DNA from: Flaccisagitta enflata
Taxonomy: Eukaryota > Chaetognatha > Sagittoidea > Aphragmophora
Assembly (NCBI GenBank): GCA_965153355.1
Contig: OZ231128.1
Coordinates: forward strand, 32,054,001 to 32,118,000
Direction: 5' to 3'
DNA length: 64,000 bases
Part shown: positions 37,571-48,986 of the stretch, in pieces
Layout of the letters: the number at the start of each line of letters is the position of its first letter
Position numbering within the stretch: the first letter of the stretch is position 1
Position numbers and translations under genes: made by a program
The notes under the pieces: model-generated
What the model was told of the DNA's origin: nothing
The model's input: only the letters and a program-made list of their open reading frames with translations
Databases searched by the model: none

Positions 37571-37726
37571 CTCGTGAAAATCGAAATATGGAAATTAAAT
37601 GTATACAGAAATGAGTTTCCACTCCCGCGGCGTGACGACTTGTCTCGTTCCATAGCGCAAAATTGCGAGAAATCGATTTTCTGGTGGTTTTTCTCTCACT
37701 CTTCTGGGATATGGATTGTTATTTGC

Positions 37727-37970
<244 letters not shown>

Positions 37971-38042
37971 GCATGTCTCTGTTCTCTTTCTCTTTCTTCT
38001 TGCTATTGTGATTGTTGGTCGGTTTTTGTGATTATTTCTGTT

Positions 38043-38044
<2 letters not shown>

Positions 38045-38093
<49 letters not shown>

Positions 38094-38110
38094 ACGTTGT
38101 CGTTATGGTT
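38045..38110. repeat. (GTCGTT)n microsatellite
   Basis: About ten GTCGTT units. Confidence 0.93.
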
Positions 38111-38241
38111 GTTTCGGTTTTGATTGTTTATTCTGATGTTGCTGTTGTTTTTTACTTCATTGTTGTGGATCTTGCCGTTTTTCTATTGAAGAAATATCGC
38201 TTCTCCATGTGATAGTGTGTAAAAAATATGTGGTACCTAAT

Positions 38242-38245
<4 letters not shown>

Positions 38246-38326
<81 letters not shown>

Positions 38327-38358
38327 CTCACTCTCTCTCCTCTCTCACTCTCTCTCTC
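38246..38358. repeat. (CT)n microsatellite
   Basis: About 38 pure CT units then imperfect ones. Confidence 0.97.
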
Positions 38359-38579
38359 TATACAAGGCGAAAGAAAATGAAGGGCAAAGGTTGGCCACGG
38401 GCGCCTGGGTTTTAATAAAAACAAAATTGATTCTGGCCCGGGAGTTGTTCTCTCTTCCTCCTCCTCCCCCTCCCTCCTCTTCCTCTTCCTCATTCTTCTT
38501 CCTCCTCAACCTTTCCATTTTCCTTCCACTTCTTCCTCCTCCTCTTCCCCTTCCTCTTCACTGCGCGGAATGGCATCGC

Positions 38580-39420
38580 TCCATGCTCGGACAATAGGCG
38601 ACTTTATCAGCAATATAGATCTTTCGCCTTTTACTCAAAATCCAGGAAGAGTTGAGATAACGTCTAAGGTTTTTTTTCTATTTGCTTTTGGAGTACACGA
38701 GATGCACTACTACTACCGCTACTACGACTGATACTACTTGTCTGTGACCGCACCGCATATTGTTCATAAGCTCTTAGACAATCGCGTAGCCAACCCACCG
38801 CTCGAATTGCGTTTGCGTGTTGTTATCTAATTATATGCAGTATACGGCAGACAATATAGCGGACTTTATAATCTGTATCCGTAAGCATTTCCCCCTTGCT
38901 TGACGTGGGCAGAGATAGAATGATCAGTGATGATCTCGAACTCAGTTGTTTTTGTTTTGTTTTTTGTTTTTTTTTTTTTGGTCCTGCTGGTCTCTCTCAC
39001 CCACGACCCCTCCCAGAACAAGTGTCCCAAATTTAGGCGGGAACATACACGAGCATAAAAACTAAAAAAAGTATAAAGTATAAATATTTACTTCTAGCTG
39101 GGCTAAAAAGTTGAAAATTTTACGTATCTACGGTAAAATAATCATACGCGTATAAGCCTGAAGGGATTCGTCGGTTAAAACTTTATCACACTAACCCGAC
39201 TAGAATTATGTATTTCATACTTTTTATGCCCGTGTGTTTTTCCGTGTAAACCATGTGTTACTCACCTCATTGACATCCGTCCATCTCCACAATCCGACAC
39301 GTCACTTTTGGCCTCTCCAACAGACAAGCCATTCTCGATTTTCTCCTTACACCATCAGTTGGTCGTGTTTCGGTTTCCAATTCATCTGCCGACCACCACT
39401 GGCATCATCTTTTAACGACT
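38580..39420. other. Intergenic DNA
   Basis: Contains short TAC trinucleotide stretches and a T-run near 38970. No gene recognised. Confidence 0.35.
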
Positions 39421-39624
39421 AACAAGGCCAGATACATGGAAACCCAAGTCACGTGCGATTGGGCAGGGGTAGTGAGAAAAAAGGCTATCCAAGCGTTTGG
39501 ACAGGGGCAGCAATGGAAAAACCGCCGGTAAACGCCGAAAAAACAACCCGACCAACCGACATAAACAGCGTGTTATAGAGTCGCGCGCACGCGACAAAAC
39601 CCGTCGCGTGCAAGCGACCAAAAA
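39421..39624 (+). mobile_element. AACAAGGCC/CGCGACT element with two terminal hairpins
   Basis: AACAAGGCCAGATACATGG, AGTCACGTGCG, a reduced GACC tract, then hairpin AGTCGCGCGCACGCGAC with AAAA, followed at once by GTCGCGTGCAAGCGACC and AAAAA. Confidence 0.8.
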
Positions 39625-39975
39625 TTCTCGAACTCCTCTCCCCCATTCGACCAAGACCTGTCAGTAACCTGCAGTATTCCCCTAAACGTAAATCGGCCAC
39701 ATCAATCGCGTCTTCAATCAGCAAAAATTACTTCATACCTCATCCTATATTCATGCACCCAAAACCTTTTCATCCATTCTAACCGACCTCCCACCCCCCC
39801 CTACAGTCCCGCATCCTTTGAAACCACCAACCTGACGAGGCTGTTCTTCTCCCCAGCATCCATCCTCACCTTTTTTTTTTACTTTCCTCCTGTCTCGTTT
39901 TCACCGGCATTTCACCTTTTCACCTCTTCATATGAAACGACTTCTTTCCTCATTTCCAATCCACCCGTCCGTCCA

Positions 39976-40079
<104 letters not shown>

Positions 40080-40362
40080 TCGTTGTTCTTTTCAGTTGTT
40101 TTTTTTTTTTTTGCTCTTTTTTCTGGTGCGCCTACGCAAATGTATAAGAAGTTCTGCCCGTAGTTCGGTTTGGTGATCACCCATTTATTGAACAAGCTGT
40201 CGACGTAGCTCAGCTTGCCCGTCTCTCTCTCTCCTTGACCATACATCTTTCTCTTTACTTTTTAAACTGATTAAAGTACATGAACAAAACATTAGACCAA
40301 CGTTCCGTGCTTCAGCACTTTCAGTAGGCAGACAGACAGAGTCAAAGTGACAGAAAAGCTGA

Positions 40363-40431
40363 TTTTTAGTCGCATGCTACGCGACTCTACACCCCGCTTT
40401 GTCGGTTCGTCCGTCCGTCCGTCATCAAGGA
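40363..40431 (-). mobile_element. Truncated CGCGACT-type element end
   Basis: TTTTTAGTCGCATGCTACGC, GACTCTACACCCCGC and (GTCC)n; nothing of the AACAAGGCC end. Confidence 0.65.
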
Positions 40432-41600
40432 AATAAAAAGTTTATCAATAAGGACAGTGTACGTTTAACGGGTTAATTGGTAACAAAAGGCAGATTCGGG
40501 CAATGGTAATACACATATAGATCCAATGATAATGCAGTGAGAGGGGCAGCAGAATCGCTAGCACACCTACCCACAGCTCAGACGGACAATGTCACATGGG
40601 CAACTAAGGTATCAATCGAAAACTAATCGAGGCGTTTTTTGAATTTCCATTTAATTCCTGGAATATTGGTCATAGGAGGGCTAAACACAACACTTTTGAA
40701 AAAGGATGATTTTCACCCTGTACTAGGTTGAATATAAGAAATCGCCTTGATGGCGAGAAAAGTATTGGAATGAGCTAATGGCCACCACCTTTAATGCATG
40801 TGTAGGCGAAATGAACATCTTTTCTCATTATAATATCATTGCCTCTGTAGACATCTAATGAATAGGAGAAAAGGAAAGGAAGAGCAAACAAAAGCCAGAA
40901 TGTGCGTTTAAAAAAATTAGACTAAGGCGATTTCAATTGCATTGTTCTCCTGAAACGCAATCAAACCGTTGTTCCCCACCTTGCCATTTCTCCGTGTACA
41001 TTTCCCAACCCGCTGTTGCTTCATCTTCCTCTTACTATTCTTTCTCCTCTTCCTCCTCTTCTTCCCCTTCCTCCTCCTCCATTTCTACTTACGCCTCACC
41101 CATTTTATTTCCTCGAAGACGACTTTTCCCAAATTGGATGAGCTGAGTAAAAAGATGCTCTCTCTCTCGTTGTCTAAAAGACAAGTTGAAGGATCTATTC
41201 GGAGGAACAATTCTGTGGTCTTATAAAAACTAAATCCTGATGAAGTCGGTTGAGAAACTCAATACCTGAGACTAATTTGACCATGGACTAGCCCAATGGT
41301 CGTTGACTAGCTGAGCGACTTCCCACCTGATTTGATAAGTAAATAATAGCTTTCTATTGAAAGGCATGACATTTAAGTTTCCAGTTGGTTAGGATTCAGA
41401 TGGTATATATTTATGTTATTACAGACATACTGATTGTGGAGAAGCGGGAAGCGCCGCTTCTCGGAAACGGGTACCGGAATAATAAGCGCCTCAGTGGAAG
41501 CGCGAGAAACAGAAGCTTCGGAATGGTAAGCGCGAGAAACATAAGCGCCCTACACTCATAAGCGCCCCCTATTCCTTACAAAAAGAAAAAGAGTCAGAGA
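40432..41600. other. Intergenic DNA with an AAGCGC-rich patch
   Basis: At 41430-41570 AAGCG and AAGCGCC motifs recur irregularly. The remainder shows no coding or repeat feature. Confidence 0.35.
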
Positions 41601-41611
41601 AGAGAATCTCA

Positions 41612-41935
41612 TGTGACTAGCATATGATCTAAAGTGACAATGTTAAGAGAAGGTAAAACATGTTTAGTCGGGGAAAAAAATTGTAAGTAGTTGTCATATG
41701 ATGTCACTGTGACTAGCATATGATGAAAAGTGAGGATGTTAAGAGAGGGTAAAAAATGAAAAATGTTAAGTCAGGGAAAGAGATTGTAAATAGTTGTCAT
41801 ATGATAATTTGAAAACATTGCCTTAGAGAATTGCATATGACAGATAGGTACTAAGTATGTGAATAGTGGGTAAAAAATGTTAAGTCGACATGGTACATAA
41901 TCAAAAATGTTTGTCATGTATGATATCCTTAGATG
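41612..41935. repeat. Tandem repeat of about 110 bp, three diverged units
   Basis: TGACTAGCATATGATCTAAA, GATGTTAAGAGAGGGTAAAA and AGTAGTTGTCATATGAT recur in the same order three times. Confidence 0.65.
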
Positions 41936-41962
41936 ATTTGTAACATTGAGATGATTTGACTA

Positions 41963-41965
<3 letters not shown>

Positions 41966-42040
<75 letters not shown>

Positions 42041-42070
42041 AATGATGATGATGATGATGATGATGGTGGT
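41966..42070. repeat. (GAT)n microsatellite
   Basis: About 32 GAT units, ending GGT. Confidence 0.97.
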
Positions 42071-42199
42071 GGTGCTATAAATTATGGCGCTTAATGTTCT
42101 CGAGTCGTCGTCGTTGTCGTCGTCATCGTTGAAGTCGTCGTCGTCATAGTCACGTAGCTTAAGGACAGGTCTCACTTATGGATGTGACGGACATTGGAT

Positions 42200-42325
42200 T
42201 ATACAGTGGGTGGCATGCCTCATGGGTAAATGCTTTACAGCAGTAAAAGCTTTACCGCTGTAAAGTATTTACAGCGGTAAAAATTTTACTGTGGTAAAAT
42301 CTCTACCGGACTCGAGAACGCAGTT
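42200..42325 (+). repeat. Palindromic TTTACAGCGGTAAA repeat, copy 1
   Basis: ACAGTGGGTGGCATGCCTCA, TGGGTAAATGC then five units of TTTACMGCNGTAAA and CTCTACCGGACTCGAGA. The inverted copy is at 53935-54072. Confidence 0.8.
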
Positions 42326-42830
42326 AACAGAGCTTTTGCATTGTAAATCCGATACTTACCTTACATTGACGTCTTTATCGATTTCATTTCAATTTTCTAA
42401 ATTTTATAGGAAAAATCGAAAAATGAACAGCACCGACTAAACGAACAATAGCCCCAAAACCGATAACCAACAAACTGGCCTCGACCTGAAGACCAACCAC
42501 CTAGCTCAGCACGACCCCACACCGCCACACGACTAACCACAACCCACCCGCAATCAAAACCGGCCAAATGACCACATACACCGGGTAATCTGTGGCATCA
42601 ACTAATGAAATTTAGTTCCGGTGTTGCTTGGGGTTGATGTAGTAAAGGAAGGTCCAAATTCAAAAATCAATCCGGTACCGATTTTTTGGCCGAAAGCCCC
42701 GCTGTAGCATGCGCTGAGATGGTTCCAGTGGCATTTTAGTATTTTCTAACAAATTTGGGGTCTGTAACAGTTTAAAAAAAACTGCAAATAAGCGATGAAT
42801 CTTTGTCCGTGACCCTCATCTTTGAAAGCT
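42326..42830. other. Intergenic DNA
   Basis: A CA-rich stretch at 42420-42590 (ACCAACCACC-type motifs) has no ORF with coding character. Confidence 0.3.
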
Positions 42831-42837
42831 CATAACT

Positions 42838-42955
42838 TCTAAACGAATCGACGAATTGACCTCAACTTGGTCGCGTCTTAAAGAATGAAGACAAATCTTC
42901 AAAATGAGACCAATCTGGGGAAAATTGTAGCTTTATTCGTTTAGACGCAGTGTAC
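42838..42955. repeat. Palindrome related to 16195-16295
   Basis: TCTAAACGAATCGACGAATTG, ACCTCAACTTGG and its diverged complement around GAATGAAGACAAATCTTC. Confidence 0.65.
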
Positions 42956-43046
42956 TTTCAAAGTTGACGCATCTTTCGGAAAAAATTGCTCCAGCATCTT
43001 TATCAGCTCCCAAAATAATTAGGCTACAGTTTGTCTTTCTAACCGT

Positions 43047-43145
43047 CGCTTTTTAGATGCGTCATTGCATCTCTATAAGAGGGTCTGTCTGTCAGTCTGC
43101 TCGTCTGTCTGTTCGTCCGTCCGTCCGTCCATCTGTCCGTTACAA
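43047..43145 (-). mobile_element. GATGCGTC-type element end
   Basis: TTTTTAGATGCGTCATTGCATC, TCTATAAGAGGGTCTG and a GTCT/GTCC tract; truncated at its other end. Confidence 0.65.
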
Positions 43146-43267
43146 CTCCTCTAATATTACACAGATGACACATCGATTTGCCCGTCTGGGCTTGTTATAT
43201 CCGTCTTTCACTTTGTCAGTCCTTATCTGTTTATCTATCTGCCTCTGTTTGTCTGTCTGTCCGTCTT

Positions 43268-43269
<2 letters not shown>

Positions 43270-43346
<77 letters not shown>
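43270..43346. repeat. (CT)n microsatellite
   Basis: About 38 CT units. Confidence 0.97.
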
Positions 43347-43348
<2 letters not shown>

Positions 43349-43499
43349 ATTGAAACGAAGGAAAGCAAAATTGAAATCTATTAATCTATAAGTACGCAAA
43401 TACAAACAATTCAACAGTATGAACGCCCTCACTGACGATGTAATAGTAATGAGTTTATGATCTGCTTTCAAACGAGATGACTTGAATGATAACTCGGGA

Positions 43500-43500
43500 A

Positions 43501-43569
<69 letters not shown>
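43500..43569. repeat. (GTT)n microsatellite
   Basis: About 23 GTT units; a poly-Gln frame on the minus strand is an artefact of this tract. Confidence 0.97.
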
Positions 43570-43911
43570 ATGGGTTCAGTCTTCGGATTAAACGGTACTT
43601 TCCTTCTCATCGCTATGGCAAAGACGAAAGACCACAAACCTGATGAAGAAAAGATTTAGAATGCCAATCAGTCATAAGTCTGACTAGACAACCATTTGAC
43701 CGACAGATTGACCCGCTGATGCACCGACCAACTTAATTCTGAACGGTGAGTTGAGGATTTATGCAATAATGAACAGATTGCTGTATTGTTTCATCGTTGT
43801 TGTTTTGGTTGTTATTCTGGATGATGTTGTTGACGTTGTTATTGTTGTTGTTGTTGTTGTTGTCGTTGTTGTTGTGTTGTTTTTATTGTTTGTTTCTCTT
43901 ACCTTGATCCA

Positions 43912-44492
43912 TCAATTGTCAGGATTGTTTTCCTTGTCTTCATCATCTTGTGACAAGGCCTCAAATGCCTGATTGATGATTTTCGTTAATTTGCGGGTGA
44001 GACAGTCTACTGTCGGGGATATTCCGGCACCATCGCTGTAGGTCCAGTCTTTTGGATCTAGGACGCGCTGTTTCAGAATGAGCTTTCGATAGTTGATTTG
44101 GTGCTTGAGGGCTTTGATAACCTTACCCTTAGCTTCTCCTCGACCTTGTATCCTCACTTCTTAAATGGCCGCCATCATCGCTTCTCCCGTCTTCCAAACG
44201 CCGCCAAGTTGGGTGACTTTGTCGATGAGTTCCTGCCGTTCTCTAATTCCTTTTGCCTCCTTCGCCTTCGCTTTCTCCCGCTTCTCCTGAAGTCGCTGAG
44301 CTCGAAGTTCCGCGATGCGTTGCTCTCTCTCCCGAAACTTCTTCATTTCCGGCGCTTTTTGTTTTGCTTCCTCGATCGTCCGCCGGAACTCATCATTGCC
44401 GAGAGATTCCAGAAACTCAGCGATTCGGTTCTTCACCCAGAGGATATTTGCCTCAATGCCGATGGACGAGAACGCCGGACATCTACGAATCT

Positions 44493-44493
<1 letters not shown>
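43912..44493 (-). pseudogene. Helical, Lys/Glu-rich ORF broken by one in-frame TAA
   Basis: Reading minus, one frame runs from about 44493 to 43912, interrupted once by TAA at 44161-44163. The first part holds IEANILWVKNRIAEFLESL, a charged helix with FREREQRIAELRAQRL, and ELIDKVTQLGGVW. The second holds KALKHQINYRKLILKQR, DWTYSDGAGISP and a KENNPDN end. From memory the pattern LIDKV..LGG.W...KALK.Q..YRK.IL.Q resembles a multicopy uncharacterised protein family seen in cnidarians and other invertebrates, possibly linked to transposons; I cannot confirm it. A (CT)n tract followed by TTCGTAG just upstream would make a splice acceptor near 44491. The stop could be a mutation, a recoding site or a sequencing error. 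Confidence 0.5.
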
Positions 44494-44575
<82 letters not shown>

Positions 44576-44578
44576 AAC

Positions 44579-44625
<47 letters not shown>
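44493..44625. repeat. (GA)n then (ACA)n microsatellite
   Basis: About 40 GA units followed by about 16 ACA units. On the minus strand the CT tract sits directly before the likely acceptor of the broken ORF. Confidence 0.96.
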
Positions 44626-44965
44626 GCGGTGAAAAAAATAGGCAACAAAATAAACTTTGCCATGCATAGCATAGTAAGACTATTAGTCACTTTTATCCTT
44701 TTCCTCTTCCTCATTCTCATTATTATCGTTGTTTGTTTTGTATACCGTATCTCAACAACAACAATAACAATAATTGCAACAGTTTTGAGACATTTACAAA
44801 AAATTTTGAAATAAAAAATTCATACTCCTGATTTCTTTGAAAATATAAAAAAATGATTACAATATAAGTATTGTATATTTTATGTTCATAAAGACCAACA
44901 TAAAGACCAACATGAAAAATTCTCTTCAAAATAAGAGAAAAAGTTCAGGAAGTTGTTGGGTAAAA

Positions 44966-46140
44966 TTACCAGTAATGGCGGCTGTCGCCGTGAGGAAAAA
45001 AGTCGTAAGCATTGGTCACTTTTTGCCAAGTTTTTGTCACTGCAATCTTTTTTTATTTGTTTTTAGATCAAATTAAGAGCAATTGTATGTATTGATTGCA
45101 CTGAAAATTAGAGAAAAATAGGACTAAGCCAAATGAGCTAGATGAGCTGAAATATTCCAAGCATAAGTGTATGGCGTGGAATCTCAAAGGGCCGTCGGCA
45201 ACGAGTTTCTAGTCCGACAGAGCTTTAAGCCCGACAGGCTTTATCACTTGTTTATTCTTTTCAAATCTTAAACTACACTCTCATGCAAGAAATGACAGCC
45301 TGATTTTTTAGAAAAACGCACATTCTCTCTCATTCTTCCTCTGAATATGCTTTTTCTCCTCTGGTTTTTTTTCCTACATTTTTTTTTCATTTTTTGCCTT
45401 GACTTTCTACATGGGCTTAAGTCCGACAGGGATGTAAGTCCAACAAACAGGGACGTCAGCCGACGTCCCTCCCCGTACACCCATGATTCCAAGCAATTCA
45501 ACCAGACAACCAGCTCTGCTCACTGCCATGTTTTTTTGCATGCTCAAATCAAAACATTAATTCATTCATCCTATTAAAGATCAAAGAAAAAGAGCAAGCT
45601 AAATGAGCTAAATGAGCTAGAACACTAAAAAACAACCTCACAGATGAGCGGCTCTACTCACTGACATGATTTTTCGTATTTGCTTGCTTAAAAATGTATC
45701 AAAATATTTATCCATTTATCGCATTTAAAATCAGAAAGAAAAGACTGAGCTAAGTGAGCTTAATGAGCTAAAATGCTCAAAAACGCCCTCAGATATGAGC
45801 AGCTGTGCTCATAAACATGTTTTCTTATATTTGCATGCTCAAACAAACACATAGACACTTCTTTTTTGATCTTACACAAAATCGTAAAAAATAGAAAAAA
45901 ATTCTATTTGAATTTTACGTAATTAAATCTTTAAAAAATCATAGCGCAAAAAATATTTGTCGTAGAGAATTCTGCTTGGTGCCAAATGAAAGAGAATAAT
46001 CAAATTTACTTACCCTTTAAATTTCATTGGAGGCCCCAATCAGCCGGATGAGATGCACAACTTCCCCATAAGAAAATAAAAACCCTGTTTCTCTCGAATA
46101 TGTCAAAAAGTCGAAGACTGACTTCGACTTTTTTCCCGAT
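44966..46140 (+). mobile_element. Dispersed element with ~140-bp tandem units (copy B)
   Basis: TTACCAGTAATGGCGGCTGT, GAGGAAAAAAGTCGTAAGC at one end; GTCGAAGACTGACTTCGAC hairpin and TTTTTTCCCGAT at the other. The units with CTAAATGAGCTAAATGAGCT and ATGAGCAGCTGTGCTCAT are the inverse of 9608-10434. A 324-bp hAT-type insertion explains the extra length. Confidence 0.82.
45162..45485. mobile_element. Third hAT-type element, 324 bp, 8-bp target duplication
   Basis: Imperfect terminal inverted repeats CATAAGTGTATGGCGTGG and (complement) CATGGGTGTACGGGGAGGG lie between identical ATTCCAAG at 45154-45161 and 45486-45493. Copy A lacks this sequence. Inside are AGTCCGACAG-type repeats and GGGACGTCAGCCGACGTCCC. 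Confidence 0.8.
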
Positions 46141-46723
46141 AATACTGCTTCTGAATGCAAAATTTTGCATTTCTAAACATATGGCCCTCATCTTATGAGA
46201 AACGCCATGTTTTTGAAAATCTCAATGTTTGAATCTTAATGCAAACTTATAATTTCACCCCAAGATTCATCCCAGATTGTAAAATAAGATTTTTCTTAAA
46301 AACTTCCTTTTTTTAAACTTTTATGTCTACATTTCACAGTTACTTTAAACACAAAGTGGTCTTTAATGCAAAAGTAGTTTAAACACAAACTAATTATTAT
46401 TTTTCATTAATAAAATATTTGAATTTTTCTTCTTCTCCTTCTCCTCCGTCCGTACCCCCCCCCCTAGGGGACGAGCTACAACTTAAAATTTCTAAGGCTG
46501 AAAGCGCATCTCGTTTTGAAAAAAAAACTCGCCCCCTGAAGTGTTGAGAGTCATTGAACGCGCAAATCACCACTGATCTAGGCGTTTGACGGAGATTCGA
46601 TTTCTCTCCCCGTCGGCTTTAACTAAACATTATTATTTTTTTCTTAGGGCCCCCTTCTGAGGGCCCCCTTCTAAGGGCCCCCCCAAAAAAGCCCTTATTG
46701 AGATTTTTTTCTGTGAAAAAAAA
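46141..46723. other. Spacer with GGGCCCCCTTCT repeats
   Basis: GAATGCAAAATTTTGCATTTC at 46155 is a small palindrome similar to one at 62160-62250. AGGGCCCCCTTCT occurs three times near 46650. Confidence 0.4.
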
Positions 46724-47275
46724 GTGGGGTGCAATCAATAGGAAATTGTTTGATTTGCCTAGATCCAAAATCTTGTGTTTTCACTTTTTTTCAAAAAACA
46801 TTGAAAATTTTGGTGTCGCGCGTCAGGGACTTAGAAAAAAAATTACAAGATATTTTTTTAAAAAATGGTTTTCAAAAGTGGGGTGCAATCTATAGGGAAT
46901 TGTTTGATTTGCCCAGATCCAAAATCTTGTATTTTCATTTTTTTTTTTTTAAACTCAGAAAATTTTTGTGTCGCGCATCAGGGACTGAAAAAAAATCACA
47001 AAATATTTTTTTGAAAAATGGTTTTTAATAGTGGGGTGCTATCAAAAGGAAATTTTGTGATTTGCCTAGATCCAAAATCTTGTATTTTAATTTTTTTTTT
47101 TCAAAAAACTTTGAAATTTTTTGTATAGCGCGTCAGGGACTTTGAAAAAAAAATCACAAAATATCTTTTCGAAAAATGGTTTTCAAAAGTGGGGTGCAAT
47201 TGATAGAAAAATGTTTTATTCGCCTAGATCCAAAATCCTGTAACCTCACTTTTTTTTGGGGCGAGTTCAAAGAAA
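46724..47275 (+). repeat. Tandem array, unit about 155 bp, four units
   Basis: GTGGGGTGCAATCAATAGGA recurs at 46724, 46878, 47031 and 47189. Each unit carries GATTTGCCTAGATCCAAAAT and CGCGTCAGGGACT. Confidence 0.88.
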
Positions 47276-47459
47276 GAACGGAAAAAAAGAATGTCGGTTT
47301 TCTCTTTTACTTTTTAAGTATAAAAAAGGCCGTAACTTCTAAACTATTGATGCGATTGTCCTGAAATTTGAAATACTAGCTGTCGTCATGCTTCTCAACG
47401 TATGAGCTAAAAATCTTGATTGTGAACCGTCGTAAAGTTGGAAACACTCCCAGCTTTGC

Positions 47460-47986
47460 GGCCCAAATTCTGGCTGTGAGGCCCATATTCCACCTCAGAG
47501 ATCCAAATTCTAACGTTGAGGCCCAAATTCTAGCCCAGAGGCCCAAAATCTAGCCCTGAGGCCCAAATTCTAGCTGTGAGGCTCATGTTCTACCCCAGAG
47601 ATCCAAATTCTAACCTTGAGGCCCAAATCCCAGCCTCGTGGCCCAAATCCCAGCCGTGAGGCTCAAATCCAAGCCTCAAGGCTAAAATCCAAACCTCAAA
47701 GCCCCAATTCCAGCCTCAAAGCCATAATTCCAGCCTCAAAGCCATAATTCCAGCCTCAAAGCCATAATTCCATTTTCAAGGCTCAAATCCAAGCCTCCAG
47801 GCTCAACTTCAAGCCTCAAGGCCCCAATTCCAGCCTGGAGGCCATAGTTCCAGCCTTGACGCTCAAATAAAAACAGCATAGGTCATCGGCCCCTTCAGGG
47901 CCACTGCCCCTCTTACCACCTCACACCCACAAACATTCACATAGGGGCAACGGGTACCGCTGACCATCTTACGCTTTTGCGACTAT

Positions 47987-47995
<9 letters not shown>
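47460..47995 (-). mobile_element. Minisatellite-bearing family element, partial
   Basis: About 19 units of a 20-21 bp repeat (GAGGCCCAAATTCTAGCC to AAGCCTCAAGGCTAAAATCC), then AATAAAAACAGCATAGGTCA, GGCAACGGGTACCGCTGACC and CTTTTGCGACTATT, as in 48987-49745. Both terminal motifs are missing. Confidence 0.7.
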
Positions 47996-48021
<26 letters not shown>

Positions 48022-48022
<1 letters not shown>

Positions 48023-48635
48023 ACTATGCATCCTAGGAACCGCCAAGACAATTTTTGGATTACTGTAAGTTTCTTTTTTGTTTTGTACAATTCACAGGTG
48101 TAGGAATCAATATCCAACCATTAAAAAATATTTTATCGGGCACTTTTTGAGAAAAATTCTAAAATTGACAATTTTACGTCTTGCTTTGCATATAGAATTT
48201 ACTGGGTTCGTAAAAATTCATTTTTGATGGCACACTTGAATTCCTGATGTAATTTCCTTTTATTTGATAGGTGGCAATGTATATTTTCATAAAAGAATAA
48301 ATTTTTCTTTTTTTTAGCTACCGTTAGTAATTTTTAACGGTAGCTTAAAAATTGAAAATTTCATTTTTTCAAAAAAATATATATTGTAACCTATCAAATG
48401 AAAGAAAATTACATCAGGAATTAAAAATTACTGTCAAGAAATATTTTCTACTGACTTAGTTAATTCTGCATGCAAAATAACATGTAAAATTGTTAATTTT
48501 TAAATTTTTTCAAAAAGTGCAAGATGAAATCTCTTTTAATGATTGGATATTGATTCCTGCACCTTAAAACTATACAAAACAATAGAGAAACTTATAATCC
48601 AAAAATTGTCCTGGCGGTTCCTAGGATGCATAGTG
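48022..48635. mobile_element. Fold-back element, 614 bp, with central hairpin
   Basis: CACTATGCATCCTAGGAACC to GGTTCCTAGGATGCATAGTG; arms of about 290 bp match across almost the whole length and meet at GCTACCGTTAGTAATTTTTA / ACGGTAGC. It sits between a CTT tract and a TTTC tract; a 4-bp TCCT duplication is possible but ambiguous in that context. Confidence 0.9.
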
Positions 48636-48649
48636 TCCTCTTCTTTTCC

Positions 48650-48714
48650 TTTCTTTCTTTCTTTCTTTTTTTCTTTCTTTCTTTCCTTCTTAGTTTCTTA
48701 CTTTTTTCTTTTTT

Positions 48715-48768
<54 letters not shown>

Positions 48769-48800
48769 TTTCTTTCTTTCTTTCTTTCTTTGTTTCTTTG
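48650..48800. repeat. (TTTC)n microsatellite
   Basis: About 30 TTTC units, followed by CTTC-rich sequence to 48915. Confidence 0.95.
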
Positions 48801-48986
48801 TTTCTTTCTTCTTTTGTGCGTTTGTTCATTCGTTCATCTGTTTATTTGTTTTGTTTGTTTGTTCCCTTCTTCCTTCCATCCTTCCTTCCTTCCTTCAAAC
48901 CTTCCTTCCATCTATCTCTCTTTGTACTCGCTACACTTAAATTACGGTGGAATAAATGTCATATACAATTATATCATTCCTATTCC

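Noticed and set aside
43455-43637. Poly-Gln frame
   Set aside because: Simple (GTT)n microsatellite read on the minus strand.
47460-47875. CRISPR-like regular repeats
   Set aside because: Units are contiguous 20-21 bp minisatellite copies without unique spacers, in a eukaryotic element.
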